A DNA stretch of 64,000 nt from an uncultured Pelagibacteraceae bacterium (GTDB taxonomy: Bacteria > Pseudomonadota > Alphaproteobacteria > Pelagibacterales > Pelagibacteraceae): positions 121,930-185,929 of the forward strand of contig CACAPU010000002.1 of assembly GCA_902534465.1 (NCBI GenBank), read 5' to 3'. The notes under the pieces were generated by a model. It worked only from the letters and a program-made list of their open reading frames with translations. It searched no databases and had not been told where the DNA came from. The translations under genes were made by a program, and so were the position numbers. Of the stretch, positions 24,930 to 33,270 are shown in pieces. How positions within the stretch are numbered: position 1 is the first letter of the stretch; each line of letters opens with the position of its first letter.

Positions 24930-25997
24930 ATGTTGGAGTATATTATATTAATTTTTATTGCTGTCTTAGTTGTGCTAATTCTTTTGGTAATTAAGAAGCT
25001 TGACCATGCTAAAAGTAGTCAAAGTAATGAAAATCTTTCTGAAAAAATAGAAAAATTAATTGAAAAAAATGCTGAGAATAATTCTGTTTTAACTGAAAAA
25101 ATCACTGAAAAACAAAGTGATTTATCAGAAAAAATTACGCAAAAACAAAGTGATTTATCAGAAAAAATTACACAAAAACAAAATGAGTCAGATAAAGAAA
25201 TTAGGTCGATAGTAAGCGGTTTAAATGAAAGATTGGCTAGGATTGATAAGGCGCAGGAAGAAATTAATGAGATAAAAACTAGTGTGATTGATTTTAAAAA
25301 TCTTTTTAACAATCAAGGTACTAGAGGGAGGTTAGGAAATGATTCTTTAAAAACAATTGTCTCAGATGTTTTAAGCAAAAAGTATTTCGATATGGAATAT
25401 ACTTTATCAAATGGAAAAAGAGTTGACTGTTTTTTACATCTTGGAGAACCTCATGAATGTGTTCCAATAGACTCTAAATTTGCTTGGGAAAATTATACAA
25501 AATTAATTACCGAGAAAGATGAACAACAAAAGAAAAATTACGCAAAATTATTTTCTGATGATATAAAAAAACATATTAAGGATATTTCAGAAAAATATAT
25601 CATAGAAAATGAGACAGCTCCATTTGCAATTATGTATGTTGCATCCGAAGGTGTTTATAATGCCATAATGGAGGCAAAAGGAAATTTTTCAGAAGAAGCA
25701 AGAACTAAAAATGTTATAATTGTATCGCCTAATACTATTTTTGGTTTTTTAAAGACATACAGACTATTTATTGACAACAAGGAAATGAGTGAAAAAGCCG
25801 ATATTATTCAAAAAGAATTTAGTAAAATATTTGAAGACATCACTAGATTTTCTGAAAGATTTAGCAATATTGATAAGAGAAATACACAATTGACAGAAGA
25901 TTTTAGAAAACTTCAAATATCGGTAGATGCAATTACTAATAGGGCTAAAAGAGTTAAAGATTTAGAATTTGATAAAAAAGACCTTATAGATCAATGA
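24930..25997 (+). CDS. rmuC: DNA recombination protein RmuC
   Basis: A 355-residue protein with an N-terminal membrane helix (residues 3-20), a coiled coil (about 30-120), and the RmuC nuclease-like domain: NNQGTRGRLGNDSLKTIVSD, VDCFLHLGEPHECVPIDSKF with a D-x-K-like active site, FAIMYVASEGVYNAIMEA and VIIVSPNTIFGFLKTYR. RmuC limits recombination at inverted repeats; the biochemical activity is not fully settled. The coiled coil contains an 11-residue tandem repeat seen also at DNA level. A 123-bp gap without recognised features precedes it; it overlaps exonuclease I by 4 bp. Confidence 0.92.
   Translation: MLEYIILIFIAVLVVLILLVIKKLDHAKSSQSNENLSEKIEKLIEKNAENNSVLTEKITEKQSDLSEKITQKQSDLSEKITQKQNESDKEIRSIVSGLNERLARIDKAQEEINEIKTSVIDFKNLFNNQGTRGRLGNDSLKTIVSDVLSKKYFDMEYTLSNGKRVDCFLHLGEPHECVPIDSKFAWENYTKLITEKDEQQKKNYAKLFSDDIKKHIKDISEKYIIENETAPFAIMYVASEGVYNAIMEAKGNFSEEARTKNVIIVSPNTIFGFLKTYRLFIDNKEMSEKADIIQKEFSKIFEDITRFSERFSNIDKRNTQLTEDFRKLQISVDAITNRAKRVKDLEFDKKDLIDQ
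25110..25181 (+). repeat. 33-bp tandem repeat inside rmuC
   Basis: Two consecutive 33-bp units, 25110-25142 and 25143-25175, are identical at 32 of 33 positions (the only difference is ACG/ACA) and are followed by the first six bases of a third copy. Each encodes the 11-residue unit KQSDLSEKITQ. Eleven-residue periodicity fits a hendecad coiled coil. Near-identity at DNA level points to a recent duplication. Confidence 0.85.
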
Positions 25998-27427
25998 ATT
26001 TAGCAATCTGGGATATAGAATCTTCAAGTGCTAGCACTGACTTTGGTAGCATTATAGAAATTGGTGGAATACTATTTGATGAGAATTTTAAAGAAAAAGA
26101 TAGATTTAATCTTAGATGTAGACTTCATGAAACTGAGATTTTTCAAGCAGCAGCATTAATAGTTAATAAAACATCAATTAAACAACTTACTCAAACAAAT
26201 CTAAGCCACTATCAAATGCTAGGACAGGTCGAAAAAATTTTTAAGAAATGGAGCCCTGCTATTTTTTTGGGATGGAGTTCGCTAAATTTCGACGAGGAGA
26301 TGATAAGAAAAGAATTTTTCAAGAATATTAGATATCCTTATTTGACAAATTCTGCTCCTAATACTAGACACGATGGAATAAATATTGCAAGAGCTGCATA
26401 TGCAGTAGATCCAACAGTCTTAGAAACTGAAATTAATGAAAAAAATAATCCTGTATTTAAACTAGCATCTCTAGCTCAAATGCAAGGTATAGATGCAAGT
26501 GATGCACACTCAGCTTTAGCTGATGCAGAACTTACTGCAAAGGTTTTGAAAATTGTTAAAGATAAACAAGAATATACTTGGGATTCTTTTTTAAGCACTG
26601 CAAATAAATCTAATATTGAAACTATTATTAAAAAAGGAGAAATTATAACTTTGAACGAATATTATTATGGTAAGTCCAGACTTCATTTAGTTGTACCGTT
26701 ACATGCGAAACATTGTATGCATCCAATTTATCAAGGATGGTATTATACAATAGATCTTAGAACAGAAATTCAACCATTGATAAATAAATCTATAAATGAA
26801 TTAAAAACCGAGATGAAAAAAACTCCTAAGTTTTTAAGAACTGTTAGATCAAACAAAGCACCAATAATAATTGATGCAAAATATGGTTTAAATATTGAGC
26901 CATATAATAAACTAGATAAAAACGTAATTCAAAAAAGAGCAGAATTTGTTCAAAATAACGAACAGTTTTCTCAAAATATTTTAACTGCTTTAAGGGAAGT
27001 TGCAGAAGAAAAAGAGCAATCAAAATCTCAAGAAGATATATATGCAGAGGAAAGCATTTATTCAAAATTTACATCAAATAAAGACACTGCTTTGTTTCCA
27101 AGTTGGCATGAAGCTCCATGGAAAGAAAAATTAAATTTATTAGATAAGTTTGATGATGATAGGTTGGTTAGTTTTGGTAAAAAAATTATATTCCAAGAAG
27201 CTCCAGAGATACTCCCAGAATATATGTATAAATCCATAAGGAGAGATATAGCCAAAAGAATATTGAGTGAAAAAAAAGAAAAATGGTGGACTATTCCAAC
27301 TTTGTACAACGAAATTGATACTTTAAGAGAAAAATACACCAATGAAAATGATAATGAAAAATTAGCTCTTCTTGATGAGTTTAATAATTATGCAATGTCA
27401 ATTCAAAAAAAGTATGAAAATGTTTAA
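25994..27427 (+). CDS. sbcB: Exodeoxyribonuclease I
   Basis: A 477-residue protein, the length of E. coli Exo I. The DnaQ-like exonuclease core has Exo I IWDIESSS (Asp and Glu), Exo II GWSSLNFDEEMIR, and Exo III SDAHSALADAELTAKV with the catalytic His/Asp. The C-terminal half carries the SH3-like and helical ExoI domains (LFPSWHEAPWKEKL, KKEKWWTIPTLYNEI, LLDEFNNYAMSI). It degrades single-stranded DNA 3'-5'. It overlaps rmuC by 4 bp and forms a DNA-end-processing trio with the MGME1-like gene. Confidence 0.93.
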   Translation: MNLAIWDIESSSASTDFGSIIEIGGILFDENFKEKDRFNLRCRLHETEIFQAAALIVNKTSIKQLTQTNLSHYQMLGQVEKIFKKWSPAIFLGWSSLNFDEEMIRKEFFKNIRYPYLTNSAPNTRHDGINIARAAYAVDPTVLETEINEKNNPVFKLASLAQMQGIDASDAHSALADAELTAKVLKIVKDKQEYTWDSFLSTANKSNIETIIKKGEIITLNEYYYGKSRLHLVVPLHAKHCMHPIYQGWYYTIDLRTEIQPLINKSINELKTEMKKTPKFLRTVRSNKAPIIIDAKYGLNIEPYNKLDKNVIQKRAEFVQNNEQFSQNILTALREVAEEKEQSKSQEDIYAEESIYSKFTSNKDTALFPSWHEAPWKEKLNLLDKFDDDRLVSFGKKIIFQEAPEILPEYMYKSIRRDIAKRILSEKKEKWWTIPTLYNEIDTLREKYTNENDNEKLALLDEFNNYAMSIQKKYENV

Positions 27428-27494
27428 TGTATAAATCTAAATTTATTTTAATTTTATCTATTGAATATATGTCAAATTAATTTATATCAACTTT

Positions 27495-27815
27495 ATGGCG
27501 ACAATAAATGTAACTGATGAAAACTTTGACGAAAAAGTATTAAAAAGTGATAAACCAGTTTTAGTGGATTTTTGGGCAGAGTGGTGTGGTCCTTGTAAGA
27601 TGGTTGGACCTATTTTGGAGGAGATATCTGATGAAATGGCTGAGGAAGTAGTGGTTGCAAAACACGATATAGACTCTCAACCTAATGTGCCAACGCGATA
27701 TTCGATAAGAGGAATACCAACTATGCTTTTATTTTCAGGTGGAGAGTTAAAAGCTACTAAAGTTGGTGCTACACCTAAAAGTGATATTGTTTCTTTTATC
27801 AAAGAAAATATCTAA
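27495..27815 (+). CDS. trxA: Thioredoxin
   Basis: A 106-residue thioredoxin fold with the classical active site FWAEWCGPCKMVGP (Cys pair near 31 and 34) and the cis-Pro segment RGIPTMLLF. It reduces disulfides in cytoplasmic proteins such as ribonucleotide reductase. The 67-bp gap upstream is A+T-rich and presumably holds its promoter. The stop overlaps the convergent folC stop by 4 bp. Confidence 0.97.
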   Translation: MATINVTDENFDEKVLKSDKPVLVDFWAEWCGPCKMVGPILEEISDEMAEEVVVAKHDIDSQPNVPTRYSIRGIPTMLLFSGGELKATKVGATPKSDIVSFIKENI

Positions 27816-29077
27816 TTTAATTTTAAAATTTCTCCAGCAAGATATAACGAGCCTACACATAAAGTAATTGTATTTTCATCTTTAGACAATGATCTAATGG
27901 CACTCTCTATACTTTCTGATCTTTTTATATTTAAATTTAACTTATTTAATTTATTTTTAAGATCTTCTTTTGATATTGCGCCATCCTGATTAGGGATATC
28001 AATTAAAGTAATTGAATTTACTATATCTTTAAAAGGTTTTATAAATTCAACGTGTTCTTTATCTTTCATCATACCTACGATTAAATTAACCTCTTCATTT
28101 TGATTTTTTATCCAATCAGCGATAGAAAAACTTGCGCTAATATTGTGACCACCATCAATTATAAGTTTATTATTGCCTGCAATATTTTTTAATTTACCAG
28201 ATTTTATCTCTTCAAGTCTTGCTTTTAATGAAATATTTTTGACACCATTTATAATATATTCATCTTTAATACTAAAAATCTTTCTTGATGCAGCAATTGA
28301 GGTGCTAACATTGTAAAGCTGATGATCTCCAAGAATACTTGGTTCAGATAATATTATTTCTCCAAACTGATCTTGATATTGAATAAATCCGTTCTCAGAC
28401 CTCGCAATATTAAAATCTTTACCAAAAAAATATTTATTTGATGTATTTTTTTCTAATGACTTTTCTATTTTATATTTTATTTCATTATTGAATTGTTTAT
28501 TAATAAATATATTTGAGTTTAAAAGCTTTGCTGTTTTTTCATAGATCACGCCTTCAATTGATTTATTTTCAAGCCATTGAAAGTGGTCGTTATGAATTAC
28601 ACCAATAAGTGTCATTAAATTTTCTTTGAATACATTTGTACTATCAAATTGATGAAATAATCCTGCCTCTATAATATTAATATTATCTTTGTATTCCTCA
28701 GCGTACTTAAAAAAAGCGCAAGTTAAAATTTCAAATAATGTTGCATTATCATTTCCTAACGTTTTCTCAACATCAGTCAGTAATGTTATTAAATCTTCTT
28801 CATTAATTTCTTTATCATCAAAAATGTATCTTTCCGTGTAGGAGACTAGGTGTGGTGAAGTATAAAGATTTGTTTTGTAACCAGCTTGGTTTAGTATTGA
28901 TTTAAGACTATAGCACATGCTTGCTTTAGCGTTAGTTCCAACAACTGTAATAACATTTTTTAATTTATCTTGAGGATTACCAAGCTTTTTTAAAAGATTA
29001 AAAGTTCTTCCTAGAGATAAATCTAGTTTTTTTTTATGATGCTTCTCTAGTTTGGATATTAGATTCTGAAGTTTCAT
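27812..29077 (-). CDS. folC: Folylpolyglutamate synthase / dihydrofolate synthase
   Basis: A 421-residue Mur-ligase-fold enzyme. The P-loop reads VVGTNAKAS (46-54) rather than the family's GTNGKGS: two glycines are alanines, but the Lys and Ser are kept. Then YTSPHLVSYTERY, the central LFEILTCAFFKYAEE, and IIDGGHNISAS (usually DGAHN). It adds glutamate to dihydropteroate and to folates. It overlaps accD upstream by 44 bp, and accD-folC adjacency is common in bacteria. Last gene of the minus-strand block starting at cmk or aroA. Confidence 0.93.
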   Translation of the reverse strand: MKLQNLISKLEKHHKKKLDLSLGRTFNLLKKLGNPQDKLKNVITVVGTNAKASMCYSLKSILNQAGYKTNLYTSPHLVSYTERYIFDDKEINEEDLITLLTDVEKTLGNDNATLFEILTCAFFKYAEEYKDNINIIEAGLFHQFDSTNVFKENLMTLIGVIHNDHFQWLENKSIEGVIYEKTAKLLNSNIFINKQFNNEIKYKIEKSLEKNTSNKYFFGKDFNIARSENGFIQYQDQFGEIILSEPSILGDHQLYNVSTSIAASRKIFSIKDEYIINGVKNISLKARLEEIKSGKLKNIAGNNKLIIDGGHNISASFSIADWIKNQNEEVNLIVGMMKDKEHVEFIKPFKDIVNSITLIDIPNQDGAISKEDLKNKLNKLNLNIKRSESIESAIRSLSKDENTITLCVGSLYLAGEILKLN

Positions 29078-29963
29078 TTAAATTTTCTAAATGTATATCA
29101 GAATTTTTTCTGAGTAATATCGATAGAAGTTTTCCCACTTCTTTTTTAATGTCTTTTCTTTTAACAACCCTATCAACAAAGCCATGTTTTTCAACAAATT
29201 CAGCTGTTTGAAAATCCGATGGCAGCTCTTCTTTAACTGTAGACTCTATAACTCGACGGCCTGCAAAAATTATGTTTGCACCCGGTTCCGAAAGATGTAT
29301 GTCACCTAACATTGCAAAAGAAGCTGTAATTCCACCTGCCGTTGGATCAGTAAAACATACGATATAAGGTAAATTATTATTTTTAAGTTCGTTTATTGCA
29401 AGTGTCGTTCTGGTCATATTTGCTAGTGCTATTGGTGACTCAAACATTCTTTGACCACCACCACAAGGAAAGAATAAATAAGGAGTTTGATTATCAATAG
29501 CATGTTGTACTCCATAAATTATTGCTTCACCCTCTGCAGCACCAACTGATCCACCTATAAATTCAAAATTAATAGCACCTGCAGTAACGTCAATTCCATT
29601 AATTTTACCTTTGGCAATCATAACTGCACAATTCTGATTTGTTTTCTTCCTAGCTATTTTAAGTCTTTCTTTATAAGATTTTGTATCAACCCAATTTAAT
29701 GGATCTTCTGTGGGTATTGGAGACTCTAACACTTGATAAGAATTTTTCCCAAATATTATGTCAAATCTTTGCTTACAGCTTATTCTATGATGTTTTCCAC
29801 AAAGATTACAAACCCATAAATTATTTTCTAATTCTTTTTTTAATATCGGCCCTTTGCAACAACTTGTCCAGTCAGAATTAGCAATATCCTCCTTTGAAGG
29901 TCTTTTACGAAGTACCTTTTTTATCTTTTCTTTTAAACTTATCGCTCTTGTAAGCCAATTCAT
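29034..29963 (-). CDS. accD: Acetyl-CoA carboxylase carboxyltransferase subunit beta
   Basis: A 309-residue carboxyltransferase. GGSVGAAEGEAI, LFFPCGGGQRMFES, MTRTTLAINEL and FTDPTAGGITASFAMLGD mark the crotonase-fold core. The N-terminal zinc ribbon has Cys35, Cys36, Cys52 and Cys55: the second pair is a normal CxxC, but the first pair is shifted to CC instead of CxxC. With AccA it transfers the carboxyl group from biotin to acetyl-CoA. It overlaps trpA and folC. AccA is encoded 23 kb away in this window. Confidence 0.95.
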   Translation of the reverse strand: MNWLTRAISLKEKIKKVLRKRPSKEDIANSDWTSCCKGPILKKELENNLWVCNLCGKHHRISCKQRFDIIFGKNSYQVLESPIPTEDPLNWVDTKSYKERLKIARKKTNQNCAVMIAKGKINGIDVTAGAINFEFIGGSVGAAEGEAIIYGVQHAIDNQTPYLFFPCGGGQRMFESPIALANMTRTTLAINELKNNNLPYIVCFTDPTAGGITASFAMLGDIHLSEPGANIIFAGRRVIESTVKEELPSDFQTAEFVEKHGFVDRVVKRKDIKKEVGKLLSILLRKNSDIHLENLNETSESNIQTREAS

Positions 29964-30760
29964 GATATTTTTTTTTTTAATTTATTAACCATCTTACTTA
30001 CATTTATGACAGGATTTTGTCTATTGTTTAAACTTCTAGTAATTTCCTTACAAATTTGACTACCAACTACTATTCCATCGGCACTTTTAAATTTTGATAT
30101 AGTTTTTTCAGTTATCCCAAATCCAATTACACAATTTTTTTTTGGGTTGATATTTTTAATTTTATAATAATTTTGCAATATTTTTTTTGGGGAAACTTTA
30201 AGCTTTCCTCCTGTTGTAGATAACATACTAATATAATAAAGCATATCATGTGAATCTTTTGTGATATTCTTTAATCTTTTGTAGGATGTTGTTGGAGATA
30301 ACAATTGGATAAAGTTAATTGAACTTTTTTTACACTTTTTTGAAAATATTTTATTTTCAGGCCAAGGTAAATCAACAACTATCAATCCATTCACTCCAGA
30401 TTTTTTACATTCTTTTAAAAATTTATTTTCGCCAAATTGATAAATCATATTATAGTAACCCATAAGTATTATTGGCTTTGAATTTTCAATCTTTTTGAAT
30501 TCTTTAATCATTTGAAATATATCATTCATTTTTATACCATTTTTTATTGCTCTATATGAACTTGTTTGTATTTGTCCACCATCTGCAACTGGTGTATTGT
30601 GAGGAACACCAACTTCTAAAATATCAGCATATTTTGAAATTGATTTTAATATTTCTAAGGATTGTTTTTTTGAGCTATCACCAGCTACTGTATAAGTAAG
30701 TAAAGCTGGCCTTTTCTCTTTTTTTGACTTTTTAAAAGCCAAGCTAATTTGATTTAACAT
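29960..30760 (-). CDS. trpA: Tryptophan synthase alpha subunit (divergent interface)
   Basis: A 266-residue TIM barrel. The catalytic acids are retained: E49 in ILEVGVP and D60 in PVADGGQIQ. The canonical loop P-F-S-D-P reads PHNTP, so Asp56, which in E. coli/Salmonella contacts Lys167 of the beta subunit, is Thr. Loop 6 reads SMLSTTGG instead of SRAGVTG, so Arg179 and Gly181 are also changed while Thr183 is kept. IGFGIT and GSQIC are the phosphate-binding segments. It cleaves indole-3-glycerol phosphate to indole. It overlaps trpB by 17 bp and accD by 4 bp. Confidence 0.93.
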   Translation of the reverse strand: MLNQISLAFKKSKKEKRPALLTYTVAGDSSKKQSLEILKSISKYADILEVGVPHNTPVADGGQIQTSSYRAIKNGIKMNDIFQMIKEFKKIENSKPIILMGYYNMIYQFGENKFLKECKKSGVNGLIVVDLPWPENKIFSKKCKKSSINFIQLLSPTTSYKRLKNITKDSHDMLYYISMLSTTGGKLKVSPKKILQNYYKIKNINPKKNCVIGFGITEKTISKFKSADGIVVGSQICKEITRSLNNRQNPVINVSKMVNKLKKKIS

Positions 30761-31988
30761 ATTTTTTTCCTAATTTTTTTTCAAGAATTTTCTTATCCTT
30801 GTAAGCATCTCCACAACTATTTATGACTACAATTGTATCTTTGCTCAACTTTTTTGCTTCTTTTATAGCAACTGAAAAAGCATGACTTGGCTCAAGTGAT
30901 GGTCTTAAATTTTCGTATTTTGTTACAATCTGATAAGCTTTCAAAGCTTCTTCATCGCTAGCAGCTGTGTATCTTGCTCTCTTAGTATCTTTTAAAAAAC
31001 AGTGCAAAGGAGAAATTCCAGGGTAATCAAGACCAGCTGAAATTGACTCAGTTTCCTCAATCTGTCCGTCACTATTTTGATTAACATATTGAGCTGCACC
31101 ATGAAGTATGCCAATTTTAGAACCGTATGTTAAAGGAGCAGCATGCTTCTTACTTTTAGCTGGCCCTCCAGCTTCAACTCCAATAAACTCAACTTGTTTC
31201 TTATTGTAATCCATAAATTCATTCCAAAAACCGAAACTTGAGGAACCACCTCCTACACAATTGTATAATTTGAGTTTTTTTGGAACAGAACCAAACTGCT
31301 CAATGAGTTGAACTTTAAGTTCTCTTGAAATTTGACTCGTACTCCATCCACATATCCTTACAAAGATTGCAGGTCCTACAGTGCTACCTACACACATTGC
31401 GGTTGTGTCACAATTAGCAACCCAATATCTCATACATTCAGATACGGCATCTACAAGTGTTTTACTTCCTGTGTGCACTGGAATGACGTCAGCTCCATTT
31501 TTTTTCATTGCTCTAACATTTGGCTGTTGACGCTCGATATCTTTTGCCCCCATAAAAATTTTACATTTTAATCCAAATTTCTTAGCTGCCATACTTAACA
31601 TTTTACCTGCGTATCCAGCTCCAGTATCACCTATTATTACTTTTTTTCCTGATCTTCTTGCTAATAAACAATGCACAGTTGCATTATATATCTTATGAGC
31701 CCCTCCATTTGCATCAGATACAACTTTTGACCAAATCTGTGCACCTCCAATCTGTTTTGTTAAATTACTTAATTTAATAAACCTTGTGGGTGTACCAATC
31801 CAATTTTTAAAATATTTATCTCTTTCTTTAATAAAGTTTTTGTCATTTTTTAATTTATTAAATTGTAACTCTAAATCCTCTATAGGTTTTTTAAGAGTTT
31901 CGGGTACAAAATTACCACCAAATTTACCACCCCAGAAGCCAAGTTTATCTCCTTGATCTATAACAGGTATCCTTTTTTTTAATCTCAT
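30744..31988 (-). CDS. trpB: Tryptophan synthase beta subunit (highly divergent)
   Basis: A 414-residue PLP enzyme, slightly longer than usual. The PLP lysine is K99 in GGAHKIYNA, the phosphate loop CVGGGSSS (usually GGGSNA), and S391, E366 and D321 match Ser377, Glu350 and Asp305 of E. coli. Departures: D121 replaces the catalytic Glu109 (GDTGAGYAG versus AETGAGQHG), Y126/A127 replace Gln114/His115, V179 replaces Lys167, V190 replaces Ser178, and AIFV replaces HPYP. It should join indole and serine, and its operon position supports that, but catalysis and coupling may differ. Confidence 0.85.
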   Translation of the reverse strand: MRLKKRIPVIDQGDKLGFWGGKFGGNFVPETLKKPIEDLELQFNKLKNDKNFIKERDKYFKNWIGTPTRFIKLSNLTKQIGGAQIWSKVVSDANGGAHKIYNATVHCLLARRSGKKVIIGDTGAGYAGKMLSMAAKKFGLKCKIFMGAKDIERQQPNVRAMKKNGADVIPVHTGSKTLVDAVSECMRYWVANCDTTAMCVGSTVGPAIFVRICGWSTSQISRELKVQLIEQFGSVPKKLKLYNCVGGGSSSFGFWNEFMDYNKKQVEFIGVEAGGPAKSKKHAAPLTYGSKIGILHGAAQYVNQNSDGQIEETESISAGLDYPGISPLHCFLKDTKRARYTAASDEEALKAYQIVTKYENLRPSLEPSHAFSVAIKEAKKLSKDTIVVINSCGDAYKDKKILEKKLGKKYVKSN

Positions 31989-32599
31989 AGAGTCGACAAA
32001 TTTAATAAATTATTTATTTTTCTAATATCTTTCTTACCCTCTTTATTTTCTAAAGCTCCACTTAGGTCTATAAAATAATCTTTATTTTTAAAATTTGGAA
32101 TATCTTCTATTTTTATATTTCCAGCAATCATTTTATTCACTGATTTAGGCACCGAATTTAATAATTGGTGGTCAAAACTGATTGATTTTTCATAACCCTT
32201 TCCATCGAAAAGAATTAAGTCTGAAATTTCATCATATTTTTTATACATATTCACATCATCTAGGTTATTAACAGTTATAGCTGTAATAATTTTAATATTA
32301 TACTTTTTCTTTATTATTTTTGTTCTTTCAGGACTTACATCGTACAATTGATAAAAATCAAAATTTAGTTCTTTGATTTTTTCCAACATATAGTTATCTG
32401 GATTAACAAGAACCGAAACAAAATTTATATTATTTTTTTTAATATTAACTAGCTTTTTTAAATTATTATACTCGACAAACCTTTTACTTTTTTTATAATT
32501 AGTAATAAAACCTACAAACTTTGGAGGGAATTTATGGTTCAAAATAAATGTTAGGGTTTTAAGATCAGAGACCCCACAAATTTTTATACCTTTGATCAT
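31985..32599 (-). CDS. trpF: Phosphoribosylanthranilate isomerase
   Basis: A 204-residue TIM barrel with KICGVSD near the start (catalytic Cys), DFYQLYD in place of the usual QLHG, LILFDGKG (catalytic Asp), and the phosphate-binding AGNI and IDLSGALENKEGKKDIRKI near the end. The usual GGTG/GGNG loop before FDW is missing: FDGKGYEKSISFDH is shorter. It converts PRA to CdRP in tryptophan synthesis. Located between pyrF (1-bp overlap) and trpB (4-bp overlap). Confidence 0.88.
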   Translation of the reverse strand: MIKGIKICGVSDLKTLTFILNHKFPPKFVGFITNYKKSKRFVEYNNLKKLVNIKKNNINFVSVLVNPDNYMLEKIKELNFDFYQLYDVSPERTKIIKKKYNIKIITAITVNNLDDVNMYKKYDEISDLILFDGKGYEKSISFDHQLLNSVPKSVNKMIAGNIKIEDIPNFKNKDYFIDLSGALENKEGKKDIRKINNLLNLSTL

Positions 32600-33270
32600 T
32601 AAATTAAATGGTCAATTAAGTTTTCTAGATTTTTTGTAATATTTCCTTTTGTTATTGGTCTTCCTATTACTAGCCAATCACTTCCATTTTTATAAGCCTG
32701 TTTTGGTTTTAAAGTTCTTTTTTGGTCATCTCTTTTAGTGCTAAACCTTATACCCGGCGTTATTATTTCCTTATTAAATACTTTTTTGACAATTTTTACC
32801 TCCATTGGACTACATACGATCGCATCTAATTTTGCTTTTTTAGCTAATTTAGCTTGTTCCAGCACAATTTTTTCTAATTTTTTGGTATATCCGATTTCTA
32901 TTAACGACTTTTTATCTAATGATGTTAGAATTGTTACTCCAATCAATTTTGTTTTTCCACAAACTTTTTTAGCAGCTTTTAATGAATTCAAACCTGAACT
33001 TATGTGTATGGTTAAATAATCAAATTTTAAATCTCTTACCGCTTTAATTGTAGCAGCACAAGTATTAGGTATATCAGAAAGTTTAAAATCACCGAAGGTA
33101 ATTTTATTTTTTAACTTTGATATAAAATCTCTTCCACCTTTTGAATTTAAAAACTCTAACCCAAATTTATAACCAATTTGTAATTTTTTATTATCTGTTT
33201 TTTTTATAATTTTTTTAACAAAATTTATATTTTTACTATCACAAGCAATAAATATTTTATATTTTTTCAT
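32599..33270 (-). CDS. pyrF: Orotidine 5'-phosphate decarboxylase
   Basis: A 223-residue protein from the ATG at 33270; the longer frame to 33342 would run 86 bp into ihfB and adds a non-homologous N-terminus. Motifs: FIACDSKN at the start, the active-site GDFKLSDIPNTCAATI (D-x-K-x-x-D), GVTILTSL, SPMEV, and the phosphate loop ITPGIRF with IGRPI near the end. It makes UMP from OMP. It overlaps ihfB by 14 bp and trpF by 1 bp; pyrF-trpF adjacency is typical. Confidence 0.94.
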   Translation of the reverse strand: MKKYKIFIACDSKNINFVKKIIKKTDNKKLQIGYKFGLEFLNSKGGRDFISKLKNKITFGDFKLSDIPNTCAATIKAVRDLKFDYLTIHISSGLNSLKAAKKVCGKTKLIGVTILTSLDKKSLIEIGYTKKLEKIVLEQAKLAKKAKLDAIVCSPMEVKIVKKVFNKEIITPGIRFSTKRDDQKRTLKPKQAYKNGSDWLVIGRPITKGNITKNLENLIDHLI

